From assembly GCF_000023585.1 (NCBI RefSeq), contig NC_012914.1, positions 4,122,001 through 4,186,000 on the forward strand: a stretch of DNA of 64,000 bases, in the 5' to 3' direction. The first letter of the stretch is position 1, and each line of letters starts with the position of its first letter. Made by a program: the position numbers and the translations under genes. The notes under the pieces were generated by a model. The model ran no database searches. It saw only the letters and a list, made by a program, of their open reading frames with translations, and had not been told where the DNA came from. Positions 18,196 through 28,870 of the stretch are shown here, piece by piece. Source of the stretch: Paenibacillus sp. JDR-2 (GTDB lineage: Bacteria; Bacillota; Bacilli; Paenibacillales; Paenibacillaceae).

Positions 18196-20001
18196 TCAAG
18201 CCGACAGGTAATGCCCTGCCTGTAGCCGGAACAGCTTGGCATAACTGCCATCAAGCTGCATCAACTCCTCGTGGCTGCCGGATTCGATGATTTCCCCGCG
18301 TTCCAACATATAAATACGGTCAGCCAGACGGGTTGTGGACAGCCTGTGAGAGATAAAGATCACCGTCTTATCCTCCGCGGCCTCCAGCATCGCCCGATTC
18401 AAATTGTATTCGCTAATCGGATCAAGCGCGCTGGAAGGCTCATCGAGAATAAGAACCGAGCAAGGCTTGGCGAATGCCCTGGCGATTGCGATCTTTTGCG
18501 CTTCTCCGCCGGAAAAGATCTGCCCTTTATCCGAAAACTCTCTTGTCAGTTCGGTATTCAGACCGTAATTCAGACTACTCAAACGGCCGGCAAAATCCGC
18601 TTTCCGCAGCGCTTCAATAATGCTTGCCTGCCGCTCCGTATCCTCGCCTTCCACCCGGTCCATCCATACATTCTCCGCGAGACTAGCAGCAAATAACTGA
18701 AAATCTTGAAATGCTACCCCATACTGGCTGCGATAATCTTCCGACCGGTATTCACGAATGCTTCGTCCATCGTAACTAATCTCGCCATCGCTCGCGTCAT
18801 ACAACCTTAACAGCAGCTTGATTAGCGTAGACTTGCCGGCGCCGTTATAGCCAACGATCGCGATTTTCTCCTTTGGCCGAATGCACATATGGATGCCGCG
18901 GAGCGTCGGCGTATCGTTATTGCAGTAGGTGAAGCTGACGTTGGACAAACGAATCTCTTTCGGTAAGCTTGGCATTTCGCATGGCTGCAGTGGCTCCTCC
19001 ATTTGCGGCTTATCGTTAAGAAAAGAGCGCAGCTGCCGGATGTAAAGGTTATTCTTCTGAAACTTCGTTACTGTGTCAATCAGATTATTGAGACTCCACC
19101 CCAGCGTCCATACGCCGTTCGTTACAGCGGCAAACGTTCCGTAAGTAATCGAATGCTGAACAATTACCTGATAAGCCGTAATGGCAAAATAAATGCCGTC
19201 CATAAGCAACGTTCGAAACACAAATCCGCTCAATATGCGTAGCAAAATTAAACGGGGAGCGTATTTGTGAATGACCTGCTGCTTCGCCGTATTCGCCTGG
19301 CGGTAATCCTCCATGAGCGGCGCCGCGATTCGGCTCGTGCGAAGCTCCTTTGCATAATCGGGCAGATAAAATACCCGGCTGGTATAGTTCTTTTTCCGTT
19401 CCAGCGGCTTTAACTCCAGCTCGCTTTTAAACTCCACTTTATTGGATAGAATGGTGATCCAGAATCTTGCCGCGAGTCCAACAATGACAACCGCAACGCC
19501 TAAAGGATTCAAGACCAGCAAGGCCCCGGCGATACCTGCTACGGTAATGGTACTCTTAAGCAGCTCGGCAGTCTGGTCGAGCACATCAGCCGCTTTGCCT
19601 TCCGTCTGCGATGCCGCCCACACGAATTGATTATAATACTCAGGGTCGTTATACCTTGCGTAATCCATTTGGATGGCCTTCCCGTACAATTCCTCCTGCA
19701 TCGCTTTGTTCAGCTTCTGAAGCTGAATGGGCGCAAACATTTCGTAAACGTAACCGGCCGCAGTCTGAATGGCTGCCCCGTATAGCAAATATCCGCCTGC
19801 GGCAAGAAGAACGGGGACTACCGAATGATGAACCGTTACCGCGTCAACGACAAGTTTGATGAGCAGAACGCCCCACATGACATCAAACAATCCGAACAAC
19901 GCCTGCATGATCGTATGCACAACGGCGTACAGCGGTATAATCCTGAACACATATCCGAGCATAAAGAGATTATTGCGAAGAACGTCTCCCCGCTTAGCCA
20001 T
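18196..20001 (-). CDS. ABC exporter half-transporter (membrane + ATPase)
   Basis: This is a 601-residue fusion of an N-terminal six-helix membrane domain (about 1-320) and a C-terminal ATPase (about 345-590). ATPase motifs are Walker A GYNGAGKST, signature FSGGEAQK, and Walker B ILDEPSSALDP with the catalytic Glu present. It probably forms a heterodimer with the product of the preceding gene, with which it overlaps by 8 nt. The substrate is unknown. No precursor peptide, modification enzyme or two-component system adjoins it, so a bacteriocin role cannot be inferred. GGGAGGAGG precedes ATG 20001. Confidence 0.85.
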   Translation of the reverse strand: MAKRGDVLRNNLFMLGYVFRIIPLYAVVHTIMQALFGLFDVMWGVLLIKLVVDAVTVHHSVVPVLLAAGGYLLYGAAIQTAAGYVYEMFAPIQLQKLNKAMQEELYGKAIQMDYARYNDPEYYNQFVWAASQTEGKAADVLDQTAELLKSTITVAGIAGALLVLNPLGVAVVIVGLAARFWITILSNKVEFKSELELKPLERKKNYTSRVFYLPDYAKELRTSRIAAPLMEDYRQANTAKQQVIHKYAPRLILLRILSGFVFRTLLMDGIYFAITAYQVIVQHSITYGTFAAVTNGVWTLGWSLNNLIDTVTKFQKNNLYIRQLRSFLNDKPQMEEPLQPCEMPSLPKEIRLSNVSFTYCNNDTPTLRGIHMCIRPKEKIAIVGYNGAGKSTLIKLLLRLYDASDGEISYDGRSIREYRSEDYRSQYGVAFQDFQLFAASLAENVWMDRVEGEDTERQASIIEALRKADFAGRLSSLNYGLNTELTREFSDKGQIFSGGEAQKIAIARAFAKPCSVLILDEPSSALDPISEYNLNRAMLEAAEDKTVIFISHRLSTTRLADRIYMLERGEIIESGSHEELMQLDGSYAKLFRLQAGHYLSA

Positions 20002-21823
20002 ATTGAGCCGCCTCCTCCCGGTAATGCTCCGCCTGCTTGCGGAACATATCCGCGTATTTCCCGTTTACAGCCATCAGCTCCTTATGAGTGCCGGACTCTA
20101 CGATTCTGCCTTCTTCCAGCATGTAGATCCGGTCGGCAAGCGCCGCAGACGATAGCCGGTGCGAGATAAAGATAATGGTCCGGTCTGCCGATGCTTGCAG
20201 CAGCAGCTCGAACATATAGGCTTCCGCCGCCGGATCAAGCGCGCTTGACGGTTCATCCAGAATCGCGATTCGGCTGTTGTCCGCGAATAATCGGCTGATC
20301 GCAATCTTCTGAATCTCGCCGCCCGAGAGAACCAAGCCTTTGTCGTCAAATTCCCTGGTCATGACGGAAGAGGCCGAGCCTCCCATGCTTTTAATCTTTT
20401 GATAGACGCCTACCTTATCCAATACTTCGGCTGCCCGCGTATATTCATGCTCGGATGCTCTGCGCATAAATACGTTGTCCGCAAGCGGCATTGCGATAAC
20501 CTTGCAATCTTGGAATACGGTTCCGAACAGCTCCCGATAATCGCTAAGCCGATAGGCTTTAATCTCCTCGCCGTTTAAGCGAACAACGCCTTCCGTTGGA
20601 TCATAGAGCCGCATCATCAGCTTGATCAGCGTTGATTTGCCCGCACCGTTATGACCAACAAGCGCGATCTTCTCGCCGGGCTTCACCTGAAGATCAATGC
20701 CGCTCAGGATTGGCCGTGACTGTCCGCCATAAGCAAAGCCGACCTGTTTAAGCTCCAGGCTTGGCATTCCGGCGTCCGGAATTACTCCGTCATGGCTTTG
20801 CGGAATGACCGGCTCATATTGCAGAAATTCCTTCACGTTTTCAATATAAATGCCGTTTTCTTGCAAATTGGTGAAGAAGCCGGACACGGTAGCCATTGAG
20901 TGGCTTAAATTGTTGATCGCATTCAGCAGGACGATAAACTGAAACGCCTTGATTTTCTGAATGACAAGCACGCTATATCCCGCATACAGCATTGCCAGAG
21001 GGTACGGTGCAACTCTGCCCAGGACATCGTCAAGCGCCCGGTATTTGGCGACCCGTCTGCCCAAGGTCAGGAAGTTGCCGCGCATGATGCCAACCGCTTT
21101 CCCGTAGCGGTCCAGCATCACCCGGAAAATATTCGAGAGCCGCAATTCCTTCGCATAGCTCTCCAAATAAGCAATCCGGTTCACGTATTTCCTTACCCGG
21201 ACGGACGGGGTGTTTGCTTTGTTCAATTCATATAAAGCGCGATTGCGTCGGACCGTAATCGTAAGCTTCGTGACCGCGGGAAGAATAATGAAAATAATGG
21301 CAACCGGATCAAGATATATGACCGTAACAAGCAGCATGATGAATGAGGCAAGCGCCCCGACAAAATTCGCGAGATTGTCCAGAACGCTGGCCATGCGAGT
21401 ATCCGCTTCCAGTCCTGCACGAGTATATTTATCGTAAAATTCAGTATTTTCATAGCAGGCAAGCTCAACCTCCGCGGCTTTTTCGAATAGGATTCGGTTG
21501 AGCTCTTGCGAAATCATGAGATCGCATACCGGCTTATAGCGCTTTTCGAACCATTCGGAGACGAGCGACAGTATAAAATACGTTGCGATCATGGCGCCGA
21601 TAAAAGCCAATACATAACGATAAGGCGTTCCGTTCTCTACTGCCCCAAACACATACCCGATAAATAAAATGGCATACAAATAATCCATTCCGTAGTTTAG
21701 AATAGCAAGAATAAATTGCAGGATAACCCGGCGGGGCGCGGTGCGGTAAGCGATTCCGAGGAAGTACATGTTATTGTTCCAATACATCCGAAATTGCCGA
21801 TAAGTGGATTCTTTACTAGACAT
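19994..21823 (-). CDS. ABC exporter half-transporter (partner)
   Basis: This 609-residue protein has the same membrane-ATPase arrangement as the downstream gene: Walker A GHNGAGKST, signature LSGGEIQK, and an intact ILDEPSSALDP. Because both partners keep the Walker B Glu, neither nucleotide site looks degenerate by this criterion. Translation of the two is coupled through an 8-nt overlap. The pair is an isolated operon flanked by terminators, so nothing nearby indicates cargo. ATG 21823 follows GGGGAA. Confidence 0.85.
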   Translation of the reverse strand: MSSKESTYRQFRMYWNNNMYFLGIAYRTAPRRVILQFILAILNYGMDYLYAILFIGYVFGAVENGTPYRYVLAFIGAMIATYFILSLVSEWFEKRYKPVCDLMISQELNRILFEKAAEVELACYENTEFYDKYTRAGLEADTRMASVLDNLANFVGALASFIMLLVTVIYLDPVAIIFIILPAVTKLTITVRRNRALYELNKANTPSVRVRKYVNRIAYLESYAKELRLSNIFRVMLDRYGKAVGIMRGNFLTLGRRVAKYRALDDVLGRVAPYPLAMLYAGYSVLVIQKIKAFQFIVLLNAINNLSHSMATVSGFFTNLQENGIYIENVKEFLQYEPVIPQSHDGVIPDAGMPSLELKQVGFAYGGQSRPILSGIDLQVKPGEKIALVGHNGAGKSTLIKLMMRLYDPTEGVVRLNGEEIKAYRLSDYRELFGTVFQDCKVIAMPLADNVFMRRASEHEYTRAAEVLDKVGVYQKIKSMGGSASSVMTREFDDKGLVLSGGEIQKIAISRLFADNSRIAILDEPSSALDPAAEAYMFELLLQASADRTIIFISHRLSSAALADRIYMLEEGRIVESGTHKELMAVNGKYADMFRKQAEHYREEAAQYG

Positions 21824-22042
21824 TAGATTCCCCTGCCTCTTCTTTCTGACTTCTTGTCTCTTGTATTACCCCTATTGCATCTGCCTCTGCAATCGATGAA
21901 CCGCGATCAATCCCCTCTAAGCTTTCGCCTCCACACATCCCAATATATTACAACCTATTTGTCATGTTAAAGTAAAAGTTACTATGTCTTTTATAACAAA
22001 TTGTTTTATTTGTTTTATCCTATACTGCTTTCTCTTGAAGGT

Positions 22043-22086
22043 AAAAAAAAGAACAAAGGGACATCGGCTGATGTCCCTTTTGTTCT
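22043..22086 (-). terminator. Strong terminator of the GH3/GH20 operon
   Basis: AGAACAAAGGGACATC (22050-22065) pairs with GATGTCCCTTTTGTTCT (22070-22086) with one bulged base. On the minus strand it runs into a tract of eight T. It closes the long leftward operon that ends with the GH20 gene. Confidence 0.92.
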
Positions 22087-22092
22087 CTAACT

Positions 22093-24009
22093 TTATTGCT
22101 CAAGCTGTTCCTCATATTGCTTGAGCAGTTTACGGAAAGCTGCGGTACTCTCGGCTAGACCGCCTTCGCGGTTACGGACCAGCCATAGACGATTGAATTC
22201 GTCCATAGCCGTGTGAAGCTCCGCATGCAGGTACTTTAGCCAATCTAACTTGGCCGCAGGATCCGCCAGCTCCTGTTGATAAATGTACCTGTGGAGTCCG
22301 GCGCCTTGCTCTATCAATCGCAACGTATTTAAGAGTTCATCCTTCACAAGCACCGAATCTGCGCCAAAGAGCTCCAGCGCTTCCATCTCCTTGCGGCGCT
22401 CGGAAAACCAATCTTTCATCTCCGAGTAACGGTAATCCAGCTCGAATGGGGTTCCGGCGCCTCCCAGAAGCTTCGCAATGCGAGGAAGCAGCTTTGTATC
22501 TCTCTCCAAAGTCTCTTGGGAGGACAATCCGTGATTAATCAAATAATTGGTATACGTGGCATTTTCTATCGTACATCTCTCTAAAAGATAATATCGCCCA
22601 AGCGTCATCAGCAATTCCCCGCCGATTCCGCTACGATCATGCAGCATCCTGAGCGAGACATGATGCTTAAGCGCATCCCATTGATCCAGGTTGGCGTTTA
22701 ACTGCCAGCTGGTACCGGCTGCGTAAGCATAACCCGGGTAACTGACGGCCGGTACCTGCCAATGACCGCCGTCTCCCCAATCGGCGACGATAAGACCGGA
22801 AGCGCCATACGCTTTCCCGTTTTTGCCCGCGTCGGCTATATTGCCTAGCATATTGTCCGTACGGCCTGCGATGGAAGACCAGCCGCTTGTTCCAGGGCAG
22901 ACATAATACCGGATGTTATGCTCCTGCAGCCTTCTGCAATGCGGCTCATAAGGAATCGGAGCATCATAGTTCCAATGCAGCACCGTAACATCATCGGACA
23001 GATCGTTGACCAGCTCCGGATGATGCATAAGCACATCCCCCCACATCATCGGCTTTTTGCCATGGGAACGCGCGATAGCAAACATCTGCTCCGCAAACTC
23101 CATGTAAAGCCTGCCGACGCCAATCTTCTCAGCCCGCTCTTTGCTTGCGCCGGTGCCTAGCCCAAACGGTTCGTCCATATTCAAATTGACATATTCGGAA
23201 GAGAAGTTTGGCAGAAGCTCGTCGAACAGATCCTTAGCTAGCGCTGTTGACCTCTTATCTGCCGGATTCATGGTTGTAGGCGGAAGCTTGAACGGCAGCG
23301 GCGTCGGCATCCCATCCGGATGCTCGGCCAAATCCCGGAGCTCCGGCTTTGACAGCCAAGGCCACATATGGCCGAGACAGTTCTGGCTCGGAACAAGATC
23401 AACAAAACGTTCTGCCGCGTAAGCGTCCAACTCCCGGTATTCCGCTGCCGTCAAAGGCGTTGCATCCGGGAATAAGGCGCTGTATTTTTCGTAATGGAAG
23501 CTGTATCCCTCCATATAAAGCTGAAGATGGTTGAATTTCAATTCGGATATGCGGTCAACGCAGGCAAACAAGGTATCCATCTTGGGGATCTTGTTCCGGC
23601 CGATGTCCAGCATAACTCCGCGGACCGGGAAATCCGGTTCGTCCTCGATCAGGCAATGCACCCATTCCCCTCGCTGCGCATCCATCATCTGACCGGCTGT
23701 AAGGATGGCATAATTCAATCCTTGTGCCGTGCTTGCCGCAAGCCGGAGCCCATTCGAGCTCCATTCGAGCACATAGCCTTGCGGATGCAATCCCGAATGA
23801 TGCTCGATGATGATCGGAGTTGCGGGAAGGGCCGTTGAACCCTTAGCCGCCAAATGAGCAGCAAGCCGATTCGCAACGTCCAGCTTCTCTGCCATCCGTG
23901 CCGCTTCCTGTTCGACGGAACGCACAGCAAACCGGACGGCAGCCGGCGAGCTTTCTCCGCCAGCCTTGTAAATTCGAGGTTGAGGATAAAGATACACTGG
24001 CGTTATCAT
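22093..24009 (-). CDS. Intracellular GH20-family beta-hexosaminidase-like enzyme
   Basis: This 638-residue protein has no signal peptide. The N-terminal region (about 5-125) fits the GH20b zincin-like domain. The TIM-barrel (about 130-460) starts at FPVRGVMLDIGR. The predicted catalytic pair is Asp279-Glu280 in NLNMDEPFG. The usual GH20 motif is H-x-G-G-D-E, so the residues before the pair differ and substrate recognition may be unusual. It overlaps the upstream GH3 gene by 4 nt and would remove N-acetylhexosamines from imported oligosaccharides. Confidence 0.78.
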   Translation of the reverse strand: MITPVYLYPQPRIYKAGGESSPAAVRFAVRSVEQEAARMAEKLDVANRLAAHLAAKGSTALPATPIIIEHHSGLHPQGYVLEWSSNGLRLAASTAQGLNYAILTAGQMMDAQRGEWVHCLIEDEPDFPVRGVMLDIGRNKIPKMDTLFACVDRISELKFNHLQLYMEGYSFHYEKYSALFPDATPLTAAEYRELDAYAAERFVDLVPSQNCLGHMWPWLSKPELRDLAEHPDGMPTPLPFKLPPTTMNPADKRSTALAKDLFDELLPNFSSEYVNLNMDEPFGLGTGASKERAEKIGVGRLYMEFAEQMFAIARSHGKKPMMWGDVLMHHPELVNDLSDDVTVLHWNYDAPIPYEPHCRRLQEHNIRYYVCPGTSGWSSIAGRTDNMLGNIADAGKNGKAYGASGLIVADWGDGGHWQVPAVSYPGYAYAAGTSWQLNANLDQWDALKHHVSLRMLHDRSGIGGELLMTLGRYYLLERCTIENATYTNYLINHGLSSQETLERDTKLLPRIAKLLGGAGTPFELDYRYSEMKDWFSERRKEMEALELFGADSVLVKDELLNTLRLIEQGAGLHRYIYQQELADPAAKLDWLKYLHAELHTAMDEFNRLWLVRNREGGLAESTAAFRKLLKQYEEQLEQ

Positions 24010-26291
24010 GCAGTCACCTCCTGATCTTGGTCATTCAGCTGCTGCAGGATCGTCGCTAGTCCCGCTTCCGTGAACTTGCCTCCACTGAATGACAGAAGTC
24101 CGCGAAGCGGCATATGCTCCATAAATGCCCTCAGCATTGCGGCATGCTCATCCGCGAGTCCGGCAGAGAAAGGGAGATTCGCGATGAGCTGCTTGACGAT
24201 TTTTTGTCCCAATGGGCTTTGGCTGATTTCCGACAAGGTGGAATTGCGATGGAGCATCATCGGGCGAGTTGCCGTCGAATGCACGGTCACGGCGCCAGTC
24301 AATACGATAGCCTGCGACGAACGGCCAATCAGCAGCTCAAATTCGCCAGTTTCCACGTTCCAGTCATGCAGGGCCTCGTCATAATAAGCAAAACTTCGCT
24401 TATCCAGCTCAAACGATACGATCTTGGATTCGCCTGGCTCCAGCCTGATCTTATCGAATCCTTTCAGTTCCTTGTCCGGACGGATAACCGTACTTTGCTT
24501 GTCCCGCACGTACAGCTGAACGACTTCCATCCCAGCCAGCCCGCCGGTGTTGGTCACTTTTACGGAAACATGCAGAATGTCGTTATCGTTCAACGTTTCT
24601 TTATCCACGGCAAGCTCCGAATATTCAAAGGACGTATAGCTTAGACCGTGGCCAAACGGAAATAACGGCTTAATCTTTTTCTTGTCGTAATAGCGGTAGC
24701 CAACAAATATCCCTTCCCGGTACTCAACCTTATCCCCTTCGCCAGGGAAGAACAGATAGGACGGATTGTCACTCAGCTGTACGGGGAACGTCTCAGCCAG
24801 CCGACCGGAAGGATTGGCGTCGCCAAATAACAGATCGGCAATTGCGCCGCCTAATGCCTGCCCGCCCAAGTATGCTTCCAGCACGCCTTTTGCGCTGCCG
24901 AGCCACGGCATCTCGATTGGCGCTCCGTTGCTAAGGACAACGACGAGATTCGGCTGCGCCTTGCCAACGGCTTCGATAAGCGCAGCCTGATTGGCAGGCA
25001 TCCGCAAATGCTTGCGGTCAAAGCCTTCGGATTCATAGCGGCTGGGAAGCCCCGCGAACAGAACGGCAATGTCCGAACCCTTCGCCAGCTCAATGGCTTC
25101 TGCCGCAAGCGATTCATCCGGCTCTTCGCCATTCAGCTCATAGCCCTTCGCAAACCTAAGCGTTGCGGTGTCCCCCGCTGACTTCGCAAGCTCCTCGCTA
25201 ATATCCTCAAGCCGGGTCGGCTTGATCTGAGAGCTTCCGCTTCCCTGATAACGAGGCTCTTGGGCCATGGCTCCAATGACGGCAATTCTACCGGCTTTGG
25301 CGAGCGGCAATATACTGTCTTCATTTTTCAGCAGCACCATGCTCTCACGGGCAATTTCGCGAGCCAGCTGATGATGCTCTTCCGGATCGACAACCGTATC
25401 CGGACGCCTGTGGTCAACGGCACGGAACACAATATTCAACAACCGCTCAACGGCTTCGTCAAGCTTGGCCTCAGCCAATTCCCAGCTTTGAACAGCATCT
25501 ATAATCTGCTGCTGACCTTCCCCATGGCTGGCCGGCATTTCGAGTTCAAGTCCTACAGCAAGTCCTTTGGCGCGTTCATTGACAGCTCCCCAGTCCGATA
25601 CCACGAAACCCTCGTGACCCCATTCATCCTTCAGAATAGCCGTGAGCAGCTCTTGATTCTCGGACGCGAACTCTCCGTTCACTTTGTTGTACGCGCACAT
25701 CACCGTCCAAGGCTGAGCCTTCTTCACGGCGCCCTCAAAGCTTGCCAAATAAATTTCGCGCAGCGTCCGCTCGTCTACAATCGAGTCGGAGGTCATGCGG
25801 CGGTGCTCCTGATTGTTAGCTGCGAAATGCTTCAGCGAAGTCCCCACCCCTTGGCTCTGCACGCCAAGGATATGATTTGCCGCCATCTCGCCGGACAAAT
25901 ACGGATCCTCGGAAAAATATTCGAAGTTGCGTCCGCAGAGCGGGGAGCGCTTGATATTCACTCCCGGCCCAAGCAGAACCGCGACTTCCTCCGCCTGGCA
26001 TTCGCGGCCAAGCGCTTCGCCCATGCGCCGAATCAGCTCGCGGTTCCACGAGCTTGCAACACCGGCTGCCGACGGGAAGCAAGTGGCCGGGACGCTGTCG
26101 AATAGTCCCAAATGATCCGCGGACGCGCGCTGCTTGCGAAGACCGTGCGGGCCGTCCGTTACCATAACGGACGGAATGCCTAGGCGTTCAATTCCTCGGG
26201 TATGCCAGGTATCCGAACCGGAACACATACTCGCTTTCTCTTCCAATGTCATTTGCGCGACCAGCGCTTTTATATCTCGTTCGTGACTCAT
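24006..26291 (-). CDS. GH3 beta-glycosidase with fibronectin III-like domain
   Basis: This 761-residue cytoplasmic GH3 enzyme has an N-terminal TIM-like barrel with the nucleophile Asp near residue 232 (VVSDWGAV), a second alpha/beta sandwich (about 310-520) and a fibronectin III-like domain (about 570-645). About 100 further residues at the C-terminus lie beyond the usual end. Activity is most likely beta-glucosidase or beta-xylosidase. A GTG at 26309 would overlap the upstream stop, but the GAGAGG site places the start at ATG 26291. It lies 14 nt after the other GH3 gene. Confidence 0.87.
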   Translation of the reverse strand: MSHERDIKALVAQMTLEEKASMCSGSDTWHTRGIERLGIPSVMVTDGPHGLRKQRASADHLGLFDSVPATCFPSAAGVASSWNRELIRRMGEALGRECQAEEVAVLLGPGVNIKRSPLCGRNFEYFSEDPYLSGEMAANHILGVQSQGVGTSLKHFAANNQEHRRMTSDSIVDERTLREIYLASFEGAVKKAQPWTVMCAYNKVNGEFASENQELLTAILKDEWGHEGFVVSDWGAVNERAKGLAVGLELEMPASHGEGQQQIIDAVQSWELAEAKLDEAVERLLNIVFRAVDHRRPDTVVDPEEHHQLAREIARESMVLLKNEDSILPLAKAGRIAVIGAMAQEPRYQGSGSSQIKPTRLEDISEELAKSAGDTATLRFAKGYELNGEEPDESLAAEAIELAKGSDIAVLFAGLPSRYESEGFDRKHLRMPANQAALIEAVGKAQPNLVVVLSNGAPIEMPWLGSAKGVLEAYLGGQALGGAIADLLFGDANPSGRLAETFPVQLSDNPSYLFFPGEGDKVEYREGIFVGYRYYDKKKIKPLFPFGHGLSYTSFEYSELAVDKETLNDNDILHVSVKVTNTGGLAGMEVVQLYVRDKQSTVIRPDKELKGFDKIRLEPGESKIVSFELDKRSFAYYDEALHDWNVETGEFELLIGRSSQAIVLTGAVTVHSTATRPMMLHRNSTLSEISQSPLGQKIVKQLIANLPFSAGLADEHAAMLRAFMEHMPLRGLLSFSGGKFTEAGLATILQQLNDQDQEVTA

Positions 26292-26305
26292 CTGATACCT
26301 CTCCC

Positions 26306-28828
26306 TCACGGTTCGATTAATTCCATCCGGGCTGTCCGCACATCCCGGCTGTTAGGCCCAATCATAATGCGGAATTCACCGGGTTCGGCCTTATAGCCGT
26401 TATTCGGCGACCAGAAAGCAAGATCCGAACAGTCGATCTCGAATACGATTTCCCGAGTTTCTCCCGCTTCAAGTGATACTTTGGCAAACCTCTTCAATTC
26501 CTTGATCGGACGGACCACGCTGCCATAGACATCCTGGATATACAGCTGCACTGTTTCCTCCCCCGCGCGATTCCCGGCATTGGCAACCGCAACGCTGGCC
26601 CGAAGGCTTTCCCCTAGCTTCATTTCATTCCGGTCCAAAGCTACTTCCCCGTATTCGAATCTTGTATAGCTAAGTCCGTATCCAAACGGATAAAGCGGCT
26701 CATTGGGACCATCCAAATATTTGCTGATGAATTTCTCGGCCGCATTCGCTTCCGTAAGCGGACGGCCGGTGCGGAAATGATTGTAATAAACCGGAACCTG
26801 TCCGGTGTGTACCGGGAAGCTCATGGTCAGTCTGCCGGTCGGGTTGTAGTCTCCCGCAAGCACATCCGCAATGGCATGTCCTGCCTGCGAACCTAGGAAC
26901 CACGTTTCCAGAATCGCGTTTACCCTATCCTCGAATCCGGTCAGAACAAGCGGACGGCCGTTTGTCAGCACAAGCACAACCGGCTTGCCGGTTCCAATCA
27001 CCGCGTCTGCGAGACGAAGCTGAGCTTCCGGCAGCTCGAGGCTCATTCGTGAGGCCGCTTCGCCCGACATATCGCTGCTCTCTCCAAGAGCCAGAATGAC
27101 AAGATCGGCTTGATCGGCTTGTTCCACCGCAGCCTTAATTCCCCCTTCAAGGGGAGCATTTACTCCGGAACCGGCAGCAAACAACAAGTTTTCTTCCAAG
27201 ATGCCTTTCTCCCGCAGCCCTTCGTACAGGGTCACCGTCTCATGGCCATACCGGGAAAATTGCCAAGGGCCAAGCAAGTCTTTGCTGTCGGCGAACGGTC
27301 CAATCAACGCGATTTTGCCCGTCTCCTTCGCAAGCGGCAGCACTCCGTCGTTCTTCAGCAATACAATCGATTTTCGGGCCAGCTCTCTGCTCGCCTGCAA
27401 ATGCGCTTCGCTAAAGTGACAAGCGATCTCTTGCTCCGGACGAATATAACGGAACGGGTCATCCATCAGACCGGTCTTGTACTTAAGGATTAATATCCGT
27501 CGCACCGCCTCATCGAGCTGCGACTCCGACAGCTTTCCTTCGCGGATAAGCTCCGGTATATAATCGAAGGAACGGGTCACCATCTCGATGTCCATAGTGG
27601 CGTTCACCGTATGCATTGCCGCTTCTTTGGCATCTTTGGCATAGCCGTGTTCCACGATCTCGTCCACCGCGCCGTAGTCGGAGATCAGAATACCTTCAAA
27701 GCCAAGCTCATCCCTAAGCAGCTCCTTCAGCAAATGAGAGCTTGCGGCTACCGGAATACCTTGATATATATTGAAAGCGTTCATGACCGAACCCGCGCCG
27801 GCTTCTATTCCCGCCCGGAACGGCGGCAAATACAAATTCCGCAGCGTCCCTTCCGAGAAATCAACCGTATTGTAATCCCGTCCTCCCTCGGCCGCGCCAT
27901 AGCCGACAAAATGCTTCAGGCAAGCGATAATCGTCTCCTCATCCTGAAGGGAATGACCCTGGTAACCTTCTACCTGTGCTTTCGCGATCAACGAACCCAG
28001 GTACGGATCTTCTCCCGCGCCTTCAACGACACGTCCCCAGCGGGGTTCCCGGGAGATATCGATCATTGGGCCATGGTTGTACATAATGCCGGAAGCACTT
28101 GCTTCCTTAGCCGAGATCGCGCAGGCTTCCCGGATCGCTTCCGTATCCCAGCTGCAGGACCAGGCAAGCGGAACCGGAAAGATCGTTTGCGCTCCGTGAA
28201 TAATATCGCCGTTGAAGAATAGCGGTATCTTATGCGGCGACTGCTCCACCGCAATCTTTTGCAGCTCGAACACCCGGTTGACGTCAAACGCGCCTAATAC
28301 CGAGCCTGCCCGTCCTTCGGCGATCAGCTTCTCCGGAGGATCGGACTTGACCGTTCCGCCAAACGAGAAGTTGGAAGCCATGCACTGGCACATTTGACCG
28401 ATCTTATCCTCTAGCGACAGCTTTCCGAGTAGTAGCTCAACCGCAGCTGCCATCTCCTCATCCGTACGGCCAGCCACTTTGCCCTTGCGGTAAGGCTTCA
28501 CCGTTTCCGCTAACGCCTCCGACAAGAATGGCCCCCGCCCCTTCTCGCCCTGCAGCGCAAACGAACCAAACAACGGAATGTACAAGGACCCGGTGAATGC
28601 CGCCTCTTCGAAAGCCAGCTCCACCTTTACCTGTTCATCCGGCTTCCAGAATGCATATCCGGTTCCACGCAGGCTTCCTTCCCCTGCCTCAACCGTCTCC
28701 ATTCGAATGGGCAAAGGGATTGGCTCCATCGCGATATCGAGCGTATAATTCGCTTTCTTTGCTATTTTAAATTGCAGCTTCAGCTTCAGCCTCGGCGTTT
28801 CTACAAAAGCATGCCATAATCCAATCAT
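26306..28828 (-). CDS. GH3 beta-glycosidase, second paralogue
   Basis: This 840-residue GH3 enzyme lacks a signal peptide. An N-terminal extension of about 130 residues, beta-rich by appearance, precedes the catalytic barrel. The nucleophile is Asp near 382 (ILISDYGAV). The C-terminal sandwich and fibronectin III-like domain are present. It differs clearly from the neighbouring GH3, which implies two distinct beta-linkages or chain ends. A TTG at 28849 opens the frame, but AAGGGAG supports ATG 28828. It follows the permease genes in the same operon. Confidence 0.86.
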   Translation of the reverse strand: MIGLWHAFVETPRLKLKLQFKIAKKANYTLDIAMEPIPLPIRMETVEAGEGSLRGTGYAFWKPDEQVKVELAFEEAAFTGSLYIPLFGSFALQGEKGRGPFLSEALAETVKPYRKGKVAGRTDEEMAAAVELLLGKLSLEDKIGQMCQCMASNFSFGGTVKSDPPEKLIAEGRAGSVLGAFDVNRVFELQKIAVEQSPHKIPLFFNGDIIHGAQTIFPVPLAWSCSWDTEAIREACAISAKEASASGIMYNHGPMIDISREPRWGRVVEGAGEDPYLGSLIAKAQVEGYQGHSLQDEETIIACLKHFVGYGAAEGGRDYNTVDFSEGTLRNLYLPPFRAGIEAGAGSVMNAFNIYQGIPVAASSHLLKELLRDELGFEGILISDYGAVDEIVEHGYAKDAKEAAMHTVNATMDIEMVTRSFDYIPELIREGKLSESQLDEAVRRILILKYKTGLMDDPFRYIRPEQEIACHFSEAHLQASRELARKSIVLLKNDGVLPLAKETGKIALIGPFADSKDLLGPWQFSRYGHETVTLYEGLREKGILEENLLFAAGSGVNAPLEGGIKAAVEQADQADLVILALGESSDMSGEAASRMSLELPEAQLRLADAVIGTGKPVVLVLTNGRPLVLTGFEDRVNAILETWFLGSQAGHAIADVLAGDYNPTGRLTMSFPVHTGQVPVYYNHFRTGRPLTEANAAEKFISKYLDGPNEPLYPFGYGLSYTRFEYGEVALDRNEMKLGESLRASVAVANAGNRAGEETVQLYIQDVYGSVVRPIKELKRFAKVSLEAGETREIVFEIDCSDLAFWSPNNGYKAEPGEFRIMIGPNSRDVRTARMELIEP

Positions 28829-28870
28829 GGTTCTTTCTTCTCCCTTCAAGCTCTATGGAGCCGGTCTTAA

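Noticed and set aside
18196..21823. Bacteriocin export cluster
   Set aside because: Only the two exporter genes are present; no precursor peptide, immunity or modification gene was found nearby.
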